Shown: piece by piece, positions 8,777 through 17,332 of the stretch
Layout of the letters: each line of letters begins with the position of its first letter
How positions within the stretch are numbered: position 1 is the stretch's first letter
Source: Seongchinamella unica
GTDB taxonomy: Bacteria > Pseudomonadota > Gammaproteobacteria > Pseudomonadales > Halieaceae
DNA: 64,000 nucleotides
Reading direction: 5' to 3'
Assembly (NCBI RefSeq): GCF_004354085.1
Contig: NZ_SMSE01000003.1
Span: 372,001-436,000, forward strand
Translations under genes and position numbers: made by a program
Notes under the pieces: model-generated
Told to the model about the DNA's origin: nothing
The model's input: only the letters and a program-made list of their open reading frames with translations
The model's database searches: none

Positions 8777-10033
8777 TCAGCCGTCACGGAAGGTGGCATT
8801 AACCGGCTGCGGTGACTCCGCCATATAGGCCTTGAGCTCATGGCGACCAACGACCATGCGGTGCACCTCGTCGGGGCCGTCCGCCAGTCGCAGGGTACGT
8901 TGCGCCATATACATGCCCGCCAGCGGCGTATCCTGGGACACACCCAGCGCACCAAACATCTGGATGGCCTGGTCAACAATACGAATGGACACATTGGGCA
9001 CCGCGGTCTTGATCATGGAAATCCACACACGGGCTTCCTTGGCTTCGACATTGTCCATCATCCAGGCGGTTTTGAGCGTCAGCAGGCGAGCCTGTTCGAT
9101 ATCCATGCGGGCATTGGCGATGATGTCGACATTGCCGCCCAGGCGTGCCAGCGGCTTGCCAAACGCCTGCCGCGACAGCGAGCGCCGGCAGAGCAGCTCA
9201 AGGGCTTTTTCTGCCGCACCGATAGCACGCATACAGTGATGAATGCGGCCGGGGCCGAGGCGCCCCTGGGAAATTTCGAAGCCGCGGCCCGGACCCAGGA
9301 TGATATTGTCCTTGGGAACCCGTACATTGTCGAACTTCTGGTGCATGTGGCCGTGGGGCGCATCGTCCAGAGAAAACACGTGCATCGGTCGCACATTGCT
9401 GAATCCCGAGGTATCCATGGGTACCAGGATTTGCGACTGCTGCAGGTGCTTGGGGGCCTCGGGGTCGGTCTTGACCATCACGATCATGATTTTGCAGCGG
9501 GGGTCACCGGCACCTGACACATAGTGCTTCTCGCCGTTAATTACCCACTCTTCGCCATCCAGCACCGCCTCGGTAGAGATATTGGTGGCATCCGAGGAGG
9601 CCACAGCGGGTTCCGTCATGGCGTAGGCTGAACGAATCTCTCCGTTGAGCAGAGGCTGGAGCCACTGTTTTTTCTGGGCCTCGGTGCCGTATTTATGCAG
9701 CACCTCCATGTTGCCGGTGTCCGGGGCGGAACAGTTGAAGGCCTCTGCCGCCAGGTGGGACTTCCCCATTTCCTCAGCGAGGTAGGCGTATTCAACGGTA
9801 TTGAGGCCTGAGCCGCCGTCGCCATCGGTGAGGAAAAAGTTCCACAGGCCACGAGCCCGGGACTTTTCCTTCAGACCATCGAGAATCTCCAGCTGTCGCT
9901 GGGTAAGTTCCCAACGATCGCCCACCGCGACCTCCTCGAAGAACTCGTGCTCCAAGGGCAACACTTCGTTTTCGATAAACTCTTTTACCTCCGCCAGCAG
10001 CGGGGCGACGCGGTCACTGATTCCCAGATCCAT
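8777..10033 (-). CDS. Acyl-CoA dehydrogenase family protein
   Basis: FAD-dependent acyl-CoA dehydrogenase, 418 aa, cytoplasmic; introduces a trans-2 double bond in acyl-CoA. It has the helical N-terminal domain, the beta-domain stretch YAMTEPAVASSDATNIST that packs on FAD and substrate, and the C-terminal helical domain with QAIQMFGALGVSQDTPLA near the flavin. The closest type appears to be the ACAD10/11-like group (N-terminus MDLGISDRVAPLLAEVKEFI). It is monocistronic as far as can be seen and converges on the Rieske gene with no gap. Confidence 0.92.
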   Translation of the reverse strand: MDLGISDRVAPLLAEVKEFIENEVLPLEHEFFEEVAVGDRWELTQRQLEILDGLKEKSRARGLWNFFLTDGDGGSGLNTVEYAYLAEEMGKSHLAAEAFNCSAPDTGNMEVLHKYGTEAQKKQWLQPLLNGEIRSAYAMTEPAVASSDATNISTEAVLDGEEWVINGEKHYVSGAGDPRCKIMIVMVKTDPEAPKHLQQSQILVPMDTSGFSNVRPMHVFSLDDAPHGHMHQKFDNVRVPKDNIILGPGRGFEISQGRLGPGRIHHCMRAIGAAEKALELLCRRSLSRQAFGKPLARLGGNVDIIANARMDIEQARLLTLKTAWMMDNVEAKEARVWISMIKTAVPNVSIRIVDQAIQMFGALGVSQDTPLAGMYMAQRTLRLADGPDEVHRMVVGRHELKAYMAESPQPVNATFRDG

Positions 10034-10120
10034 AATCCATTTCCCTGTTTATGAGTAATTGCTTGAATCGGGGAAGTGTAGCAGCGAATCGGCGCGGGAT
10101 ATGTCACATGGGAGACACCT

Positions 10121-10152
10121 TGTACAGGCCCCGCCGGGGCGAGGCCTGTACA
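10121..10152. other. 10-bp perfect inverted repeat between acyl-CoA dehydrogenase and receptor genes
   Basis: TGTACAGGCC at 10121-10130 is mirrored by GGCCTGTACA at 10143-10152 with a GC-rich loop. It sits 12 nt past the stop of the receptor gene on the minus strand. There is no T run, so it is a poor intrinsic terminator; it could protect the 3' end of the receptor mRNA or bind a protein upstream of the acyl-CoA dehydrogenase gene. Confidence 0.6.
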
Positions 10153-10163
10153 GCCCACCTCAC

Positions 10164-12449
10164 TCAGAACTCAAAGACCAGTTCCGCGCCATACATCCGC
10201 GGCGTAAGGAAGGTGTTGGCGGTAGTGCCGATGGCGTAATTGGCATTGTCGCGGTCCTGCAGGTTCTTGGCCCACAGGGCGAGCTGCCAGTCACCGCCCA
10301 TCATCTCCAGCCCGGAGAGGCTGAACCGTGCATTCAGCAGGCCGTAGGCCTCCACGGTGATCTCGCCAAAGTTGGTGTTAGCCAGGGCGAGCTGGTCGTC
10401 CTGCCAGGCGTAATCCGCGTGCAGGCGATAGGTACCGTAGCTCACCGGTATATCCCAGTCGGCATTGATCGAGTAGGCGTGCTCGGGTGCCCACACCAAC
10501 TCGGTCGTATCGGAACGATCGGAGCCATCGGGAAAGATCGCATCGTCAATATCCGTATCCATGTAGGCATAGCTGACACCCAACAGGAAATTCTCGGCCA
10601 GGGCCCAGGTCACATCCAGTTCCAGCCCGTCGACAGTGGCTTCGCCGGAATTGAAGACTTCCACAAACTGCGGGCTGTTTACCGGGTCGGGCAGGTAGTC
10701 GAGAATCACGTCATCGATAACCATGTGATAGATGGCACCATTGAGACGCAGGCGCTGGTCCAGCAGCTCCGTTTTCCACCCCAGTTCGTAGGACTCCAGG
10801 GTTTCCTTGTCGAAGGCCCGGCTGAAATCCGCCAGGCTGTTGCGGCTGGAACCGCCAGAGCGGAAACCGGTGGAGTACTTGATATAGGTGGAGATGTTCT
10901 CGGTCCACTGGTAATCGGCAATGGCCGTATAGTCCGGCTCATCCAGGTTGGAGTCGGAGGCGCCGGGGCCAAACGAGTTCCATAGCAGGCCGTCATTGGT
11001 ACGCACGGCGCTGCGCTCATCGTCCGTGTAGCGCAACCCCAGGGTCAGGTCCAGGCGCTCGGTGGCGCTCCATGTGGCCTGGCCGAACACCGCCCAGGAC
11101 TCGACGTCGGTATCCACCACATACTCGCCCAGGTAAAGCGGAAAGAACAGGGTGAAATCCGAGCAGAACGGGTCCGCCGTGGAGCCGTCACTGCAGGGCG
11201 TGGGCGGGAAACTGGTGAAGTCCAGGGCGATGATGCCGGTCCGGTCCACGGTTGCCCGGTCCAGGTACTGTCGTTCCGCCTGGTTTCCTTCCTCGTCGAA
11301 ATAGTAGGCGCCGGCCACCCAGTGCAGGCGATCGTAGCTACCGATCAGTTGCAGTTCCTGGGAGAACTGCTCGTGGTCTGTGACCGTGTTGATCTCCAGC
11401 GAACCGGCGTTGTCGAAGGACTGGCTGAAGTTCTGTGAGGCATCGTCCTCGAACTCCCGGTAGCCGGTAATCGATTTCAGGGTCAGGTGATCCCCCATGA
11501 CCCACTCGATCGTCAGGTTGTGTCCCTGCACCTCCGTTTCTGTTTCGGGCAGGTAGTAGGCAAACCTGCCGCCGCCCGTGGGTGTCCGGGTCTCCTCCAA
11601 CCGCGTGCGAAACCTGCTGGTCACCGGATTGAAGGCTGGATCAAGGCCGCCGGTTGGGCCGCTGTACTGGAAATACCCCGGCGCAGTGTTCATGTCGGAG
11701 TAGTCGTAGCTGTAATCGACCACCAGGTTTTGAAGGCCGTCGAAACGCAGTGCGACGCGATAGCCCTCGGTCTCGCGCAGGTAATAGTCAGTGTAATCCA
11801 GCCCCGCTACAGCGTTGGGGCCTTCATTATCGACCCAGCCGTCCCGCTCGGAAAAGCTGGCGGTAAACTTGGCCTTGAGGCCGCCCATATCGTTCAGGTT
11901 GAGGTGGCTGACGCTACGCCAGCTACCGTAGTTCCCCGCACCCAGCAGTTGCTTGAAACCCAACTCCCCGGTCGGTTTGGCATTGATAAAGTTAACGGCG
12001 CCGCCTGTGGTATTACGGCCGTACAGGGTGCCCTGGGGGCCGCGAAGAATTTCTATCCGCTCCAGGTCGGAGAGCTCCGCCAGCAACCCGGTGGAACGCG
12101 CGGCGTAAACGCCATCGTAATAAACCCCCACCGTCGGGTCCTTGGTGATAACGATGGAGTCGGCGTTACCAATACCACGAATAAACAGGGCCATGTTATT
12201 GCCCGCGGTCGGGTACAGCGGCATCTGCAGACTGGGTGACGCCGCCCCGACGTCCTGGGCATTGAAAAGCCCCATGCTCTCGATGTTGTCGGCGTCGTAG
12301 GCCGAAATCGCCACGGGGATGTCCTGCAGTGACTCGGTGCGTTTCTGTGCGGTGACAATGACCTCTTCCAGTTGCGCGTACGCGCTGCCGGTGGCCAATC
12401 CGGAAGCCAGCACAACAGCTGCTGACAGTCGCTTGCGGTTTGCTTTCAT
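10164..12449 (-). CDS. TonB-dependent outer-membrane receptor
   Basis: Outer-membrane active transporter, 761 aa, energised by TonB-ExbB-ExbD. A signal peptide (MKANRKRLSAAVVLASGLATGSAYA) is followed by LEEVIVTAQKRTESLQDIPVAIS, a TonB-box and plug start typical of the large marine gammaproteobacterial receptor group. The plug shows IRGIGNAD and EILRGPQGTLYGRNTTGGAVNFI. The C-terminus ends in aromatic-rich beta strands with terminal Phe (MYGAELVFEF). GGGAG lies 7-8 nt before the ATG. The ligand cannot be read from sequence; the neighbouring Rieske, dehydrogenase and acyl-CoA dehydrogenase genes make an aromatic, terpenoid or lipid-like substrate possible (inference). Confidence 0.93.
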   Translation of the reverse strand: MKANRKRLSAAVVLASGLATGSAYAQLEEVIVTAQKRTESLQDIPVAISAYDADNIESMGLFNAQDVGAASPSLQMPLYPTAGNNMALFIRGIGNADSIVITKDPTVGVYYDGVYAARSTGLLAELSDLERIEILRGPQGTLYGRNTTGGAVNFINAKPTGELGFKQLLGAGNYGSWRSVSHLNLNDMGGLKAKFTASFSERDGWVDNEGPNAVAGLDYTDYYLRETEGYRVALRFDGLQNLVVDYSYDYSDMNTAPGYFQYSGPTGGLDPAFNPVTSRFRTRLEETRTPTGGGRFAYYLPETETEVQGHNLTIEWVMGDHLTLKSITGYREFEDDASQNFSQSFDNAGSLEINTVTDHEQFSQELQLIGSYDRLHWVAGAYYFDEEGNQAERQYLDRATVDRTGIIALDFTSFPPTPCSDGSTADPFCSDFTLFFPLYLGEYVVDTDVESWAVFGQATWSATERLDLTLGLRYTDDERSAVRTNDGLLWNSFGPGASDSNLDEPDYTAIADYQWTENISTYIKYSTGFRSGGSSRNSLADFSRAFDKETLESYELGWKTELLDQRLRLNGAIYHMVIDDVILDYLPDPVNSPQFVEVFNSGEATVDGLELDVTWALAENFLLGVSYAYMDTDIDDAIFPDGSDRSDTTELVWAPEHAYSINADWDIPVSYGTYRLHADYAWQDDQLALANTNFGEITVEAYGLLNARFSLSGLEMMGGDWQLALWAKNLQDRDNANYAIGTTANTFLTPRMYGAELVFEF

Positions 12450-12690
12450 GGGTGATCTCCCAGGTTATTAAAATAATCATCCGGGCCTCGCGGCCCCTGC
12501 CTCCAATATACGAAATCACCCGGAGAAATGGTCGTAAAAATTCACAGCCAGCCCCCGGGTTAAAGATTTATTTATCCTTATAATCAATGTCTTAGGAAAT
12601 AGCGGCAAAAACGCCCTAGATGCATTGCCGGGTGGTAGAACTATTTATACTCCACGCCAGCACTCCGGCCACAGGTGCGACCCGGGCCGG

Positions 12691-13602
12691 CTATTGCGAG
12701 GTTACGACTGACAGGGGATCGGGGTGAATGAGTACTTCCGCACCGGGAAAGACCTCCACCACGGCACTCTCCACCTCGACAACAATCCGATGTGCCTCCC
12801 GCAGGCTGAGATGATCGTCCAGTTCGATGTGCATCTGCACAAAAGTGTCCTTACCCGAGCGCCGGGTTCGCAGGTCGTGCAGCCCCCTCACCTTCGCGTG
12901 CGAAAGCACGATCTGCTCGATTTCCAGCCGTTCTTCATCGGGCAGCTCCCGGTCCATAAGGTGGTCAAAGGCGTGGCTGATAATTTCCCAGGCGCTGTAC
13001 AGGATGTAGAAAGCAATGGCGATGGCAAACAGCGGGTCGAATCCTGGCCAGCCCCAGCGGGATAATGCCAGCGCCAGCAACACACTGGCGTTGACCAGCA
13101 GGTCGGTGCGGTAGTGAAGCGCATCCGCGCGAATGGCGGTGGAATCCGTGCGCAGGATGACGTGGCGCTGGAATGTCAGCAACAACAGGGTCATGGCAAT
13201 AGAGAACACCATCACCCACATCCCCAGCCCAAAGCCCCCCAGGGCAACCGGCTCCAGCATGCGCTGTATCGAGGCATACACCAGGAACAGCGAAGAACCG
13301 CAGATCAGGGCTGCCTGCCCCAGTCCGGCGAGGGCTTCCGCCTTGCCATGGCCAAAGCGATGTTCACGATCTGCGGGGGACAGGGCATGACGCACCGCCA
13401 ACAGGTTCAACAGCGAGGCAACCGCATCCAGGCCGGAATCAACCAGGGTGGCGAGCAGGCTCACCGAACCGGAAAGCTGCCATGCGAGCAGCTTGGCGCC
13501 TATCAACACTGTCGCCACGGACACTGAGGCGTAGGTTGCCAGGCGCATTAACCGCGCAGCCTGTTCCGGCGCGATGCGGCCTGGGTGAGTCGAACGAGTC
13601 AT
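12691..13602 (-). CDS. Cation diffusion facilitator (CDF) metal transporter, FieF-like
   Basis: Inner-membrane proton-coupled efflux of divalent metals such as Zn or Fe, 303 aa. The N-terminal half has about six membrane segments, with the metal-site pattern SLLATLVDSGLDAVASLLN (TM2) and YRTDLLVNASVLLAL (TM5), and HRFGHGKAEALAGL in the loop between. The C-terminal cytoplasmic domain carries EQIVLSHAKVRGLHDLRTRRSG and FVQMHIELDDHLSLREAH, as in FieF/YiiP. It starts 21 nt after the thioesterase gene stop, on the same strand. Confidence 0.9.
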   Translation of the reverse strand: MTRSTHPGRIAPEQAARLMRLATYASVSVATVLIGAKLLAWQLSGSVSLLATLVDSGLDAVASLLNLLAVRHALSPADREHRFGHGKAEALAGLGQAALICGSSLFLVYASIQRMLEPVALGGFGLGMWVMVFSIAMTLLLLTFQRHVILRTDSTAIRADALHYRTDLLVNASVLLALALSRWGWPGFDPLFAIAIAFYILYSAWEIISHAFDHLMDRELPDEERLEIEQIVLSHAKVRGLHDLRTRRSGKDTFVQMHIELDDHLSLREAHRIVVEVESAVVEVFPGAEVLIHPDPLSVVTSQ

Positions 13603-13623
13603 TGGGTGGAGCGCAGCTCCCGA

Positions 13624-14268
13624 TCAGGCATCCATTTGCGACGCGGGGCGGATGAACAGACCCTCGGCACTGGCGGTCACCTGACCGTCCACCCGCATTT
13701 CGCCCCGGCTGAATTGCTTGCGGCCGGAGTTTCGCTCGTTGACGGCCCACAATTCGATGGGCCGATCCAGGGGCGTGTGCCGCAGGTATTTTATCGTTAA
13801 CGTGCCGGTAAATCCCGCGCTACCGCTGATTACATTGGCCATGGACAGCAGTTCATCGAATACTGCGGCAATAATGCCCCCGTGCACGCTGTTCGGCGGG
13901 CCAGCATAGGTGGGTGAGAAGATCGCCTCGCCACGGACTTCGTTGCCATCGCGCCACATGCGAATGGGCGGAGCCACCGGGTTACGCGCGCCACTCACCG
14001 GGCTGTAGGGCATGCATCGGGTCAGGTCGTCCTCCAGCCAGCCCAGTCCGGGCGTATCGCTGGCGATCGAAACGGTGGACCAGCCTTCCCCCTGCCTGAG
14101 GTAGGGTGTCAGTGATTCCATGGCGGCGCGAATATGCTCGGTGGCCGTCGCCAGCACAGGATCGGGGGCATGGCTGCAGCGTAACAGCCTGATCAGTTCA
14201 CCCGCCTCGGTATTGACGGCCTCGACCAGTTCCCTGTCGCCCGCTGTCTCGTCCTGTTGAAAACTCAT
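13624..14268 (-). CDS. PaaI-type hot-dog thioesterase domain protein
   Basis: Product of 214 aa with a C-terminal PaaI-like hot-dog fold: YAGPPNSVHGGIIAAVFDELLSMAN is the signature helix region, with the active-site HGG and Asp-Glu. The N-terminal ~90 residues are mostly helical and not diagnostic. Acyl-CoA thioester hydrolysis is the expected activity. I start at ATG 14268 (MSFQQDETAG) because the 19 residues upstream look non-coding. It lies between the peroxiredoxin gene and the CDF transporter gene, all on the minus strand. Confidence 0.82.
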   Translation of the reverse strand: MSFQQDETAGDRELVEAVNTEAGELIRLLRCSHAPDPVLATATEHIRAAMESLTPYLRQGEGWSTVSIASDTPGLGWLEDDLTRCMPYSPVSGARNPVAPPIRMWRDGNEVRGEAIFSPTYAGPPNSVHGGIIAAVFDELLSMANVISGSAGFTGTLTIKYLRHTPLDRPIELWAVNERNSGRKQFSRGEMRVDGQVTASAEGLFIRPASQMDA

Positions 14269-14388
14269 ACGCCCATGCCCTCGCAACTGAGTTGCCAGAG
14301 TGACCCAGGCTGACGCGGGCTGCAATCCCGCTACTGAGAATTCCAGGGCTGGTCCAATATGGCAGCCGGAAACTGTGCCTGCAGGGCG

Positions 14389-14913
14389 CTAACGCCTGGC
14401 GACACCCAGTTGCCCCAGAATGGCTGCCATGTCTTCCGCCGAGGTAGCGGGGTTTACCTGGTCATCAATCTTGAGGATACGGCCATCCTTGCCGATGTAG
14501 ACAGTCTCACGCTTGGCGAACCCCATGGGGTGCAGAACCCCAAAGGCACTCGCTGTCGATTTTTCCGGGTCACTCAGGAGGGGAAAATCAGCCCCGGTTT
14601 CCTCGGCAAAGCCAATGTTGTCTTCCAGGGGGTCCACGCTGGCCATGAAGTAACTGACATCATATTCGCGAATCAGGTGCCCCTTCTCCGCCAGAGATTT
14701 GCATTCCACCGTGCAACCACTGGTGTAGGCCCGGGGAAACCAGGCGATAACCACGGCCTGTTTATCGCGGTAGTCCGACAGGGTATAGGTCTGGCCATCG
14801 GAACCTTGCAGGGTGAAGTCAGGTGCCATGGCACCGACTGCCAGTTCCCCGGCCTGCGCCAGGGTGGTGGCGACGAGCATCGCGGCAGCGACAAGGTGAT
14901 TAAATGGGCTCAT
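14389..14913 (-). CDS. Peroxiredoxin (AhpC/TSA, Bcp-like) with signal peptide
   Basis: Thiol peroxidase of 174 aa. ATG 14913 follows AGGAGA and gives a probable signal peptide (MSPFNHLVAAAMLVATTLAQA), so the enzyme may act in the periplasm. The thioredoxin-fold core reads GAMAPDFTLQGSDGQTYTLSDYR and AWFPRAYTSGCTVECKSL, with the likely peroxidatic Cys67 and a second Cys at 71, one residue closer than in cytoplasmic Bcp. It may be cotranscribed with the glycosyltransferase upstream (78-nt gap). Confidence 0.87.
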   Translation of the reverse strand: MSPFNHLVAAAMLVATTLAQAGELAVGAMAPDFTLQGSDGQTYTLSDYRDKQAVVIAWFPRAYTSGCTVECKSLAEKGHLIREYDVSYFMASVDPLEDNIGFAEETGADFPLLSDPEKSTASAFGVLHPMGFAKRETVYIGKDGRILKIDDQVNPATSAEDMAAILGQLGVARR

Positions 14914-14990
14914 TGATTCTCTCCTGCTGGAACTGGCGATTCTTGAAAGTGTACGCGGCAAGCGACGAAATGGCCTTCCCTTTGGTTCAC

Positions 14991-16028
14991 TCAACCGCTG
15001 GCAGATTCGGCCTTGAACAGCGCCACCGGGGCTGCCGGCGCGGTCTGTAGCGGTGCGGCCAGCAGAGGTTCAGCCGATGAATGCACAAATTTCAATACCT
15101 GGCGGGGTAACTCGCCAAGGAATACCGGCCTGGTTTGTGGACTCCGGTAGGGCTCCGCCCGGATGCGTTCATACTGGCGTTGCATGTCCTCGATCAGACG
15201 TGCCCGCACGTCCCTGGCCTCGCCACCGGTGGTCACGCCGCCGTGAAACTGGTGAAAGGTTCCCTCTCCCAGTAACACCACGTGCTCGACGCCCGGGAAC
15301 TCGCAGGCCCGTTTGTACAGGTCCAGGTTGACCAGGCCGCCACCACGGAGATTAAACCGGGTATCCATGCCACCGAGTCCGGCCCAGATGTCCCGGGGAA
15401 TGCTGATACAGTTGCTCTCGCTGTTGGGACGAAAAAATCCGGCCGCGCAGGAGCCACTGAAGCAGGCGATATCGAACAGGCCATAGCCATTGGCGGGCCA
15501 GCCGATAGAACTGATCAGCGCCTCGTCCTCCGCTACACCATAGCCGTCATCCACAGCTTCCTGTTGTAGCTGGTCACCAATGTGATAGCCAGGCACGGTA
15601 ACCACCGCCTTGTCACTCAATCGATGCCCGCGCAGGATATTGCGCACCACCCCCGGGGTCACCATGCGCGCACCATCGATCATCACGCAGACATAGCGGC
15701 CGCGACTGATGCCCACGCCATGATTGATCGCATGCACTGGCGTGGGTTCGCGCTCTGCGCGCAGATGATAACTGAAATTTTTTGGCAGGCTGGCAACCAG
15801 CTTGCGACTCAGGTGGTTGTCCGATTCGTTCTCGACCACGATCACTTCGTAATCCGATTCCGACACTCCCTGCTGGTATTCCGCCGACAGGGAGTACAGG
15901 GTTTTTTCTGCCTGCAACGGCATGTCGTAGAGGATAACGACAATACTGAGCGCCGGACCGCCGCTGGTTACGGTTACATCCTGAGAAGCATTCCCACCAC
16001 TCATTATTTTTCTTATATGGGTCAGCAT
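14991..16028 (-). CDS. Family 2 glycosyltransferase
   Basis: GT-A fold glycosyltransferase of 345 aa. The N-terminal domain has LSIVVILYDMPLQAEKTLYSL, EVIVVENESDNHLSRKL and the DXD-like region GRYVCVMIDGARMVTPGV. There is no obvious membrane segment. GAGG 7 nt before ATG 16028 supports that start. The 9-nt gap after the sulfotransferase gene indicates a two-gene operon, so the pair may build or modify a sulfated surface glycan (inference). Donor sugar and acceptor are unknown. Confidence 0.85.
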   Translation of the reverse strand: MLTHIRKIMSGGNASQDVTVTSGGPALSIVVILYDMPLQAEKTLYSLSAEYQQGVSESDYEVIVVENESDNHLSRKLVASLPKNFSYHLRAEREPTPVHAINHGVGISRGRYVCVMIDGARMVTPGVVRNILRGHRLSDKAVVTVPGYHIGDQLQQEAVDDGYGVAEDEALISSIGWPANGYGLFDIACFSGSCAAGFFRPNSESNCISIPRDIWAGLGGMDTRFNLRGGGLVNLDLYKRACEFPGVEHVVLLGEGTFHQFHGGVTTGGEARDVRARLIEDMQRQYERIRAEPYRSPQTRPVFLGELPRQVLKFVHSSAEPLLAAPLQTAPAAPVALFKAESASG

Positions 16029-16037
16029 TGCGGGACC

Positions 16038-16772
16038 TCAGGCAGCCAGTCGCTGCAATTTACGGTAGAGCCGACGAACCTTCCATGGGACAACGCCCTC
16101 ATTCTCCCTGTGAGCGGATCTCAGGTTTTCATCAAAAAACTCGCCCTGCCACCGGGTGGCATCAAACCCCATGGCACCGAGCACCTGCTGCAGCTTGTTC
16201 TGGAACAGCGACTGTTCATCATCGAAACTCAGCAGCGGAAAGGCGGCTTCGCGGTATTGGCGCAACAGGCGGCGATTGTACTCATACCAGAGTTCCAGAC
16301 CCTGATCGATGGGCATGCCGCTGCGGTTAGCCAGTGACTGCGCCACCGCCAGGGGATGGCGAAAGATACCGATGTATTGCAGGTGCGGGAACAGTTGCCT
16401 CCAGCCTGCGAGGGTTAACAGCGTTCTGGGGTCCTTGAAGCCAAAGGGACTGAGATCCGCATAGCTGGCAAAAAGCTCCCGGGCAGATTCCATCTCCCCC
16501 TGGGGCCAGTCAATGTCTGCGGCAGGAGGCTTGTCCCAGGCGGCGCCTGCGAAAGCCAGCACCCGATCATTGATGTCCACAATCTGCTGGTTTTCCCGGT
16601 TTCCCTTGAGGTTATGGGGATTCCAGGTGTGGATAACTCCCATGTGCAGGCCGGCTTCCTGCAGTGACCCGGTGAGGCAGCTGGTACCACTGCGGTGCAT
16701 GCCCAGCACGCAAAGAATTTGCTCAGGAGCGGTATGACATACCTTGGCTGTCTGCAGATTACTACTGTTCAC
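16038..16772 (-). CDS. Sulfotransferase family protein
   Basis: PAPS-dependent sulfotransferase-like protein, 244 aa. The 5'-phosphosulfate-binding loop is CVLGMHRSGTSCLTGSLQEAG near residues 21-41. A 3'-phosphate-binding segment is suggested by YIGIFRHPLAVAQSLANRS. Such proteins transfer sulfate to carbohydrates or lipids. It is the first gene of a pair with the GT2 glycosyltransferase. A distant nucleotide-kinase relative is less likely because the second motif fits sulfotransferases well. Confidence 0.84.
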   Translation of the reverse strand: MNSSNLQTAKVCHTAPEQILCVLGMHRSGTSCLTGSLQEAGLHMGVIHTWNPHNLKGNRENQQIVDINDRVLAFAGAAWDKPPAADIDWPQGEMESARELFASYADLSPFGFKDPRTLLTLAGWRQLFPHLQYIGIFRHPLAVAQSLANRSGMPIDQGLELWYEYNRRLLRQYREAAFPLLSFDDEQSLFQNKLQQVLGAMGFDATRWQGEFFDENLRSAHRENEGVVPWKVRRLYRKLQRLAA

Positions 16773-16915
16773 GCGGTTGGAAGTCCATCGCCAGCAAGCG
16801 GGCGAGATTCTTATAATTCACATACGTAGGGGCCAGAGTATATAGATTGATGGAATGGGTTGCCAGTTGACCAACCCGCCGCCGTGACGGCAATAACAGC
16901 GGCCCCCATTCTGCT

Positions 16916-17332
16916 TCACTCAGGGCAATCCTCTTCTCCCTCCGCGAACGACAACAAATGTTGTGCCATGCGTTCGTCGGGAACCATGACATTTTCCAAC
17001 TTCAGCTGTTCACAAACCGGTAACAGGTCATTGTCTTCGAGGCGCACTACCACGCGGTCAAAGCTCATCGACCTGGCCACGACCGCTGCCAGCACGTTGG
17101 AGGTATCATCGTCCGACAGGCAGAGCAACAGATCGGTGCTGGCAGGATCCATGTCATCCAGAACACCAGGTCTGGCCCCATCACCACAGTAGAAGCTGCA
17201 GTCGTATTGTTCGTCCAGCCTGTCGATGACGGCCTGATCTTTTTCGATGATCACCACCTCGTGACCATCTGCCAGAAAAGCTTTTGCGGAGGCCAGGGCC
17301 AGACCGCTGGCGCCGATAATTACGATTCTCAA
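16916..17332 (-). CDS. TrkA N-terminal (RCK) domain potassium-channel regulator, short form
   Basis: Cytoplasmic nucleotide-binding regulator of K+ uptake, 138 aa. A Rossmann motif VIIGASGLALASAKAF is at the N-terminus, followed by HEVVIIEKD with the NAD-binding acidic residue. Then comes DLLLCLSDDDTSNVLAAVVAR, typical of TrkA-N. Normal TrkA has two N/C repeats (about 450 aa); here only one N domain is present and no TrkA-C. The start is TTG at 17332, preceded by GGGAG with 6 nt spacing and overlapping the trkH stop in the string TTGA, indicating translational coupling. Confidence 0.83.
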   Translation of the reverse strand: MRIVIIGASGLALASAKAFLADGHEVVIIEKDQAVIDRLDEQYDCSFYCGDGARPGVLDDMDPASTDLLLCLSDDDTSNVLAAVVARSMSFDRVVVRLEDNDLLPVCEQLKLENVMVPDERMAQHLLSFAEGEEDCPE

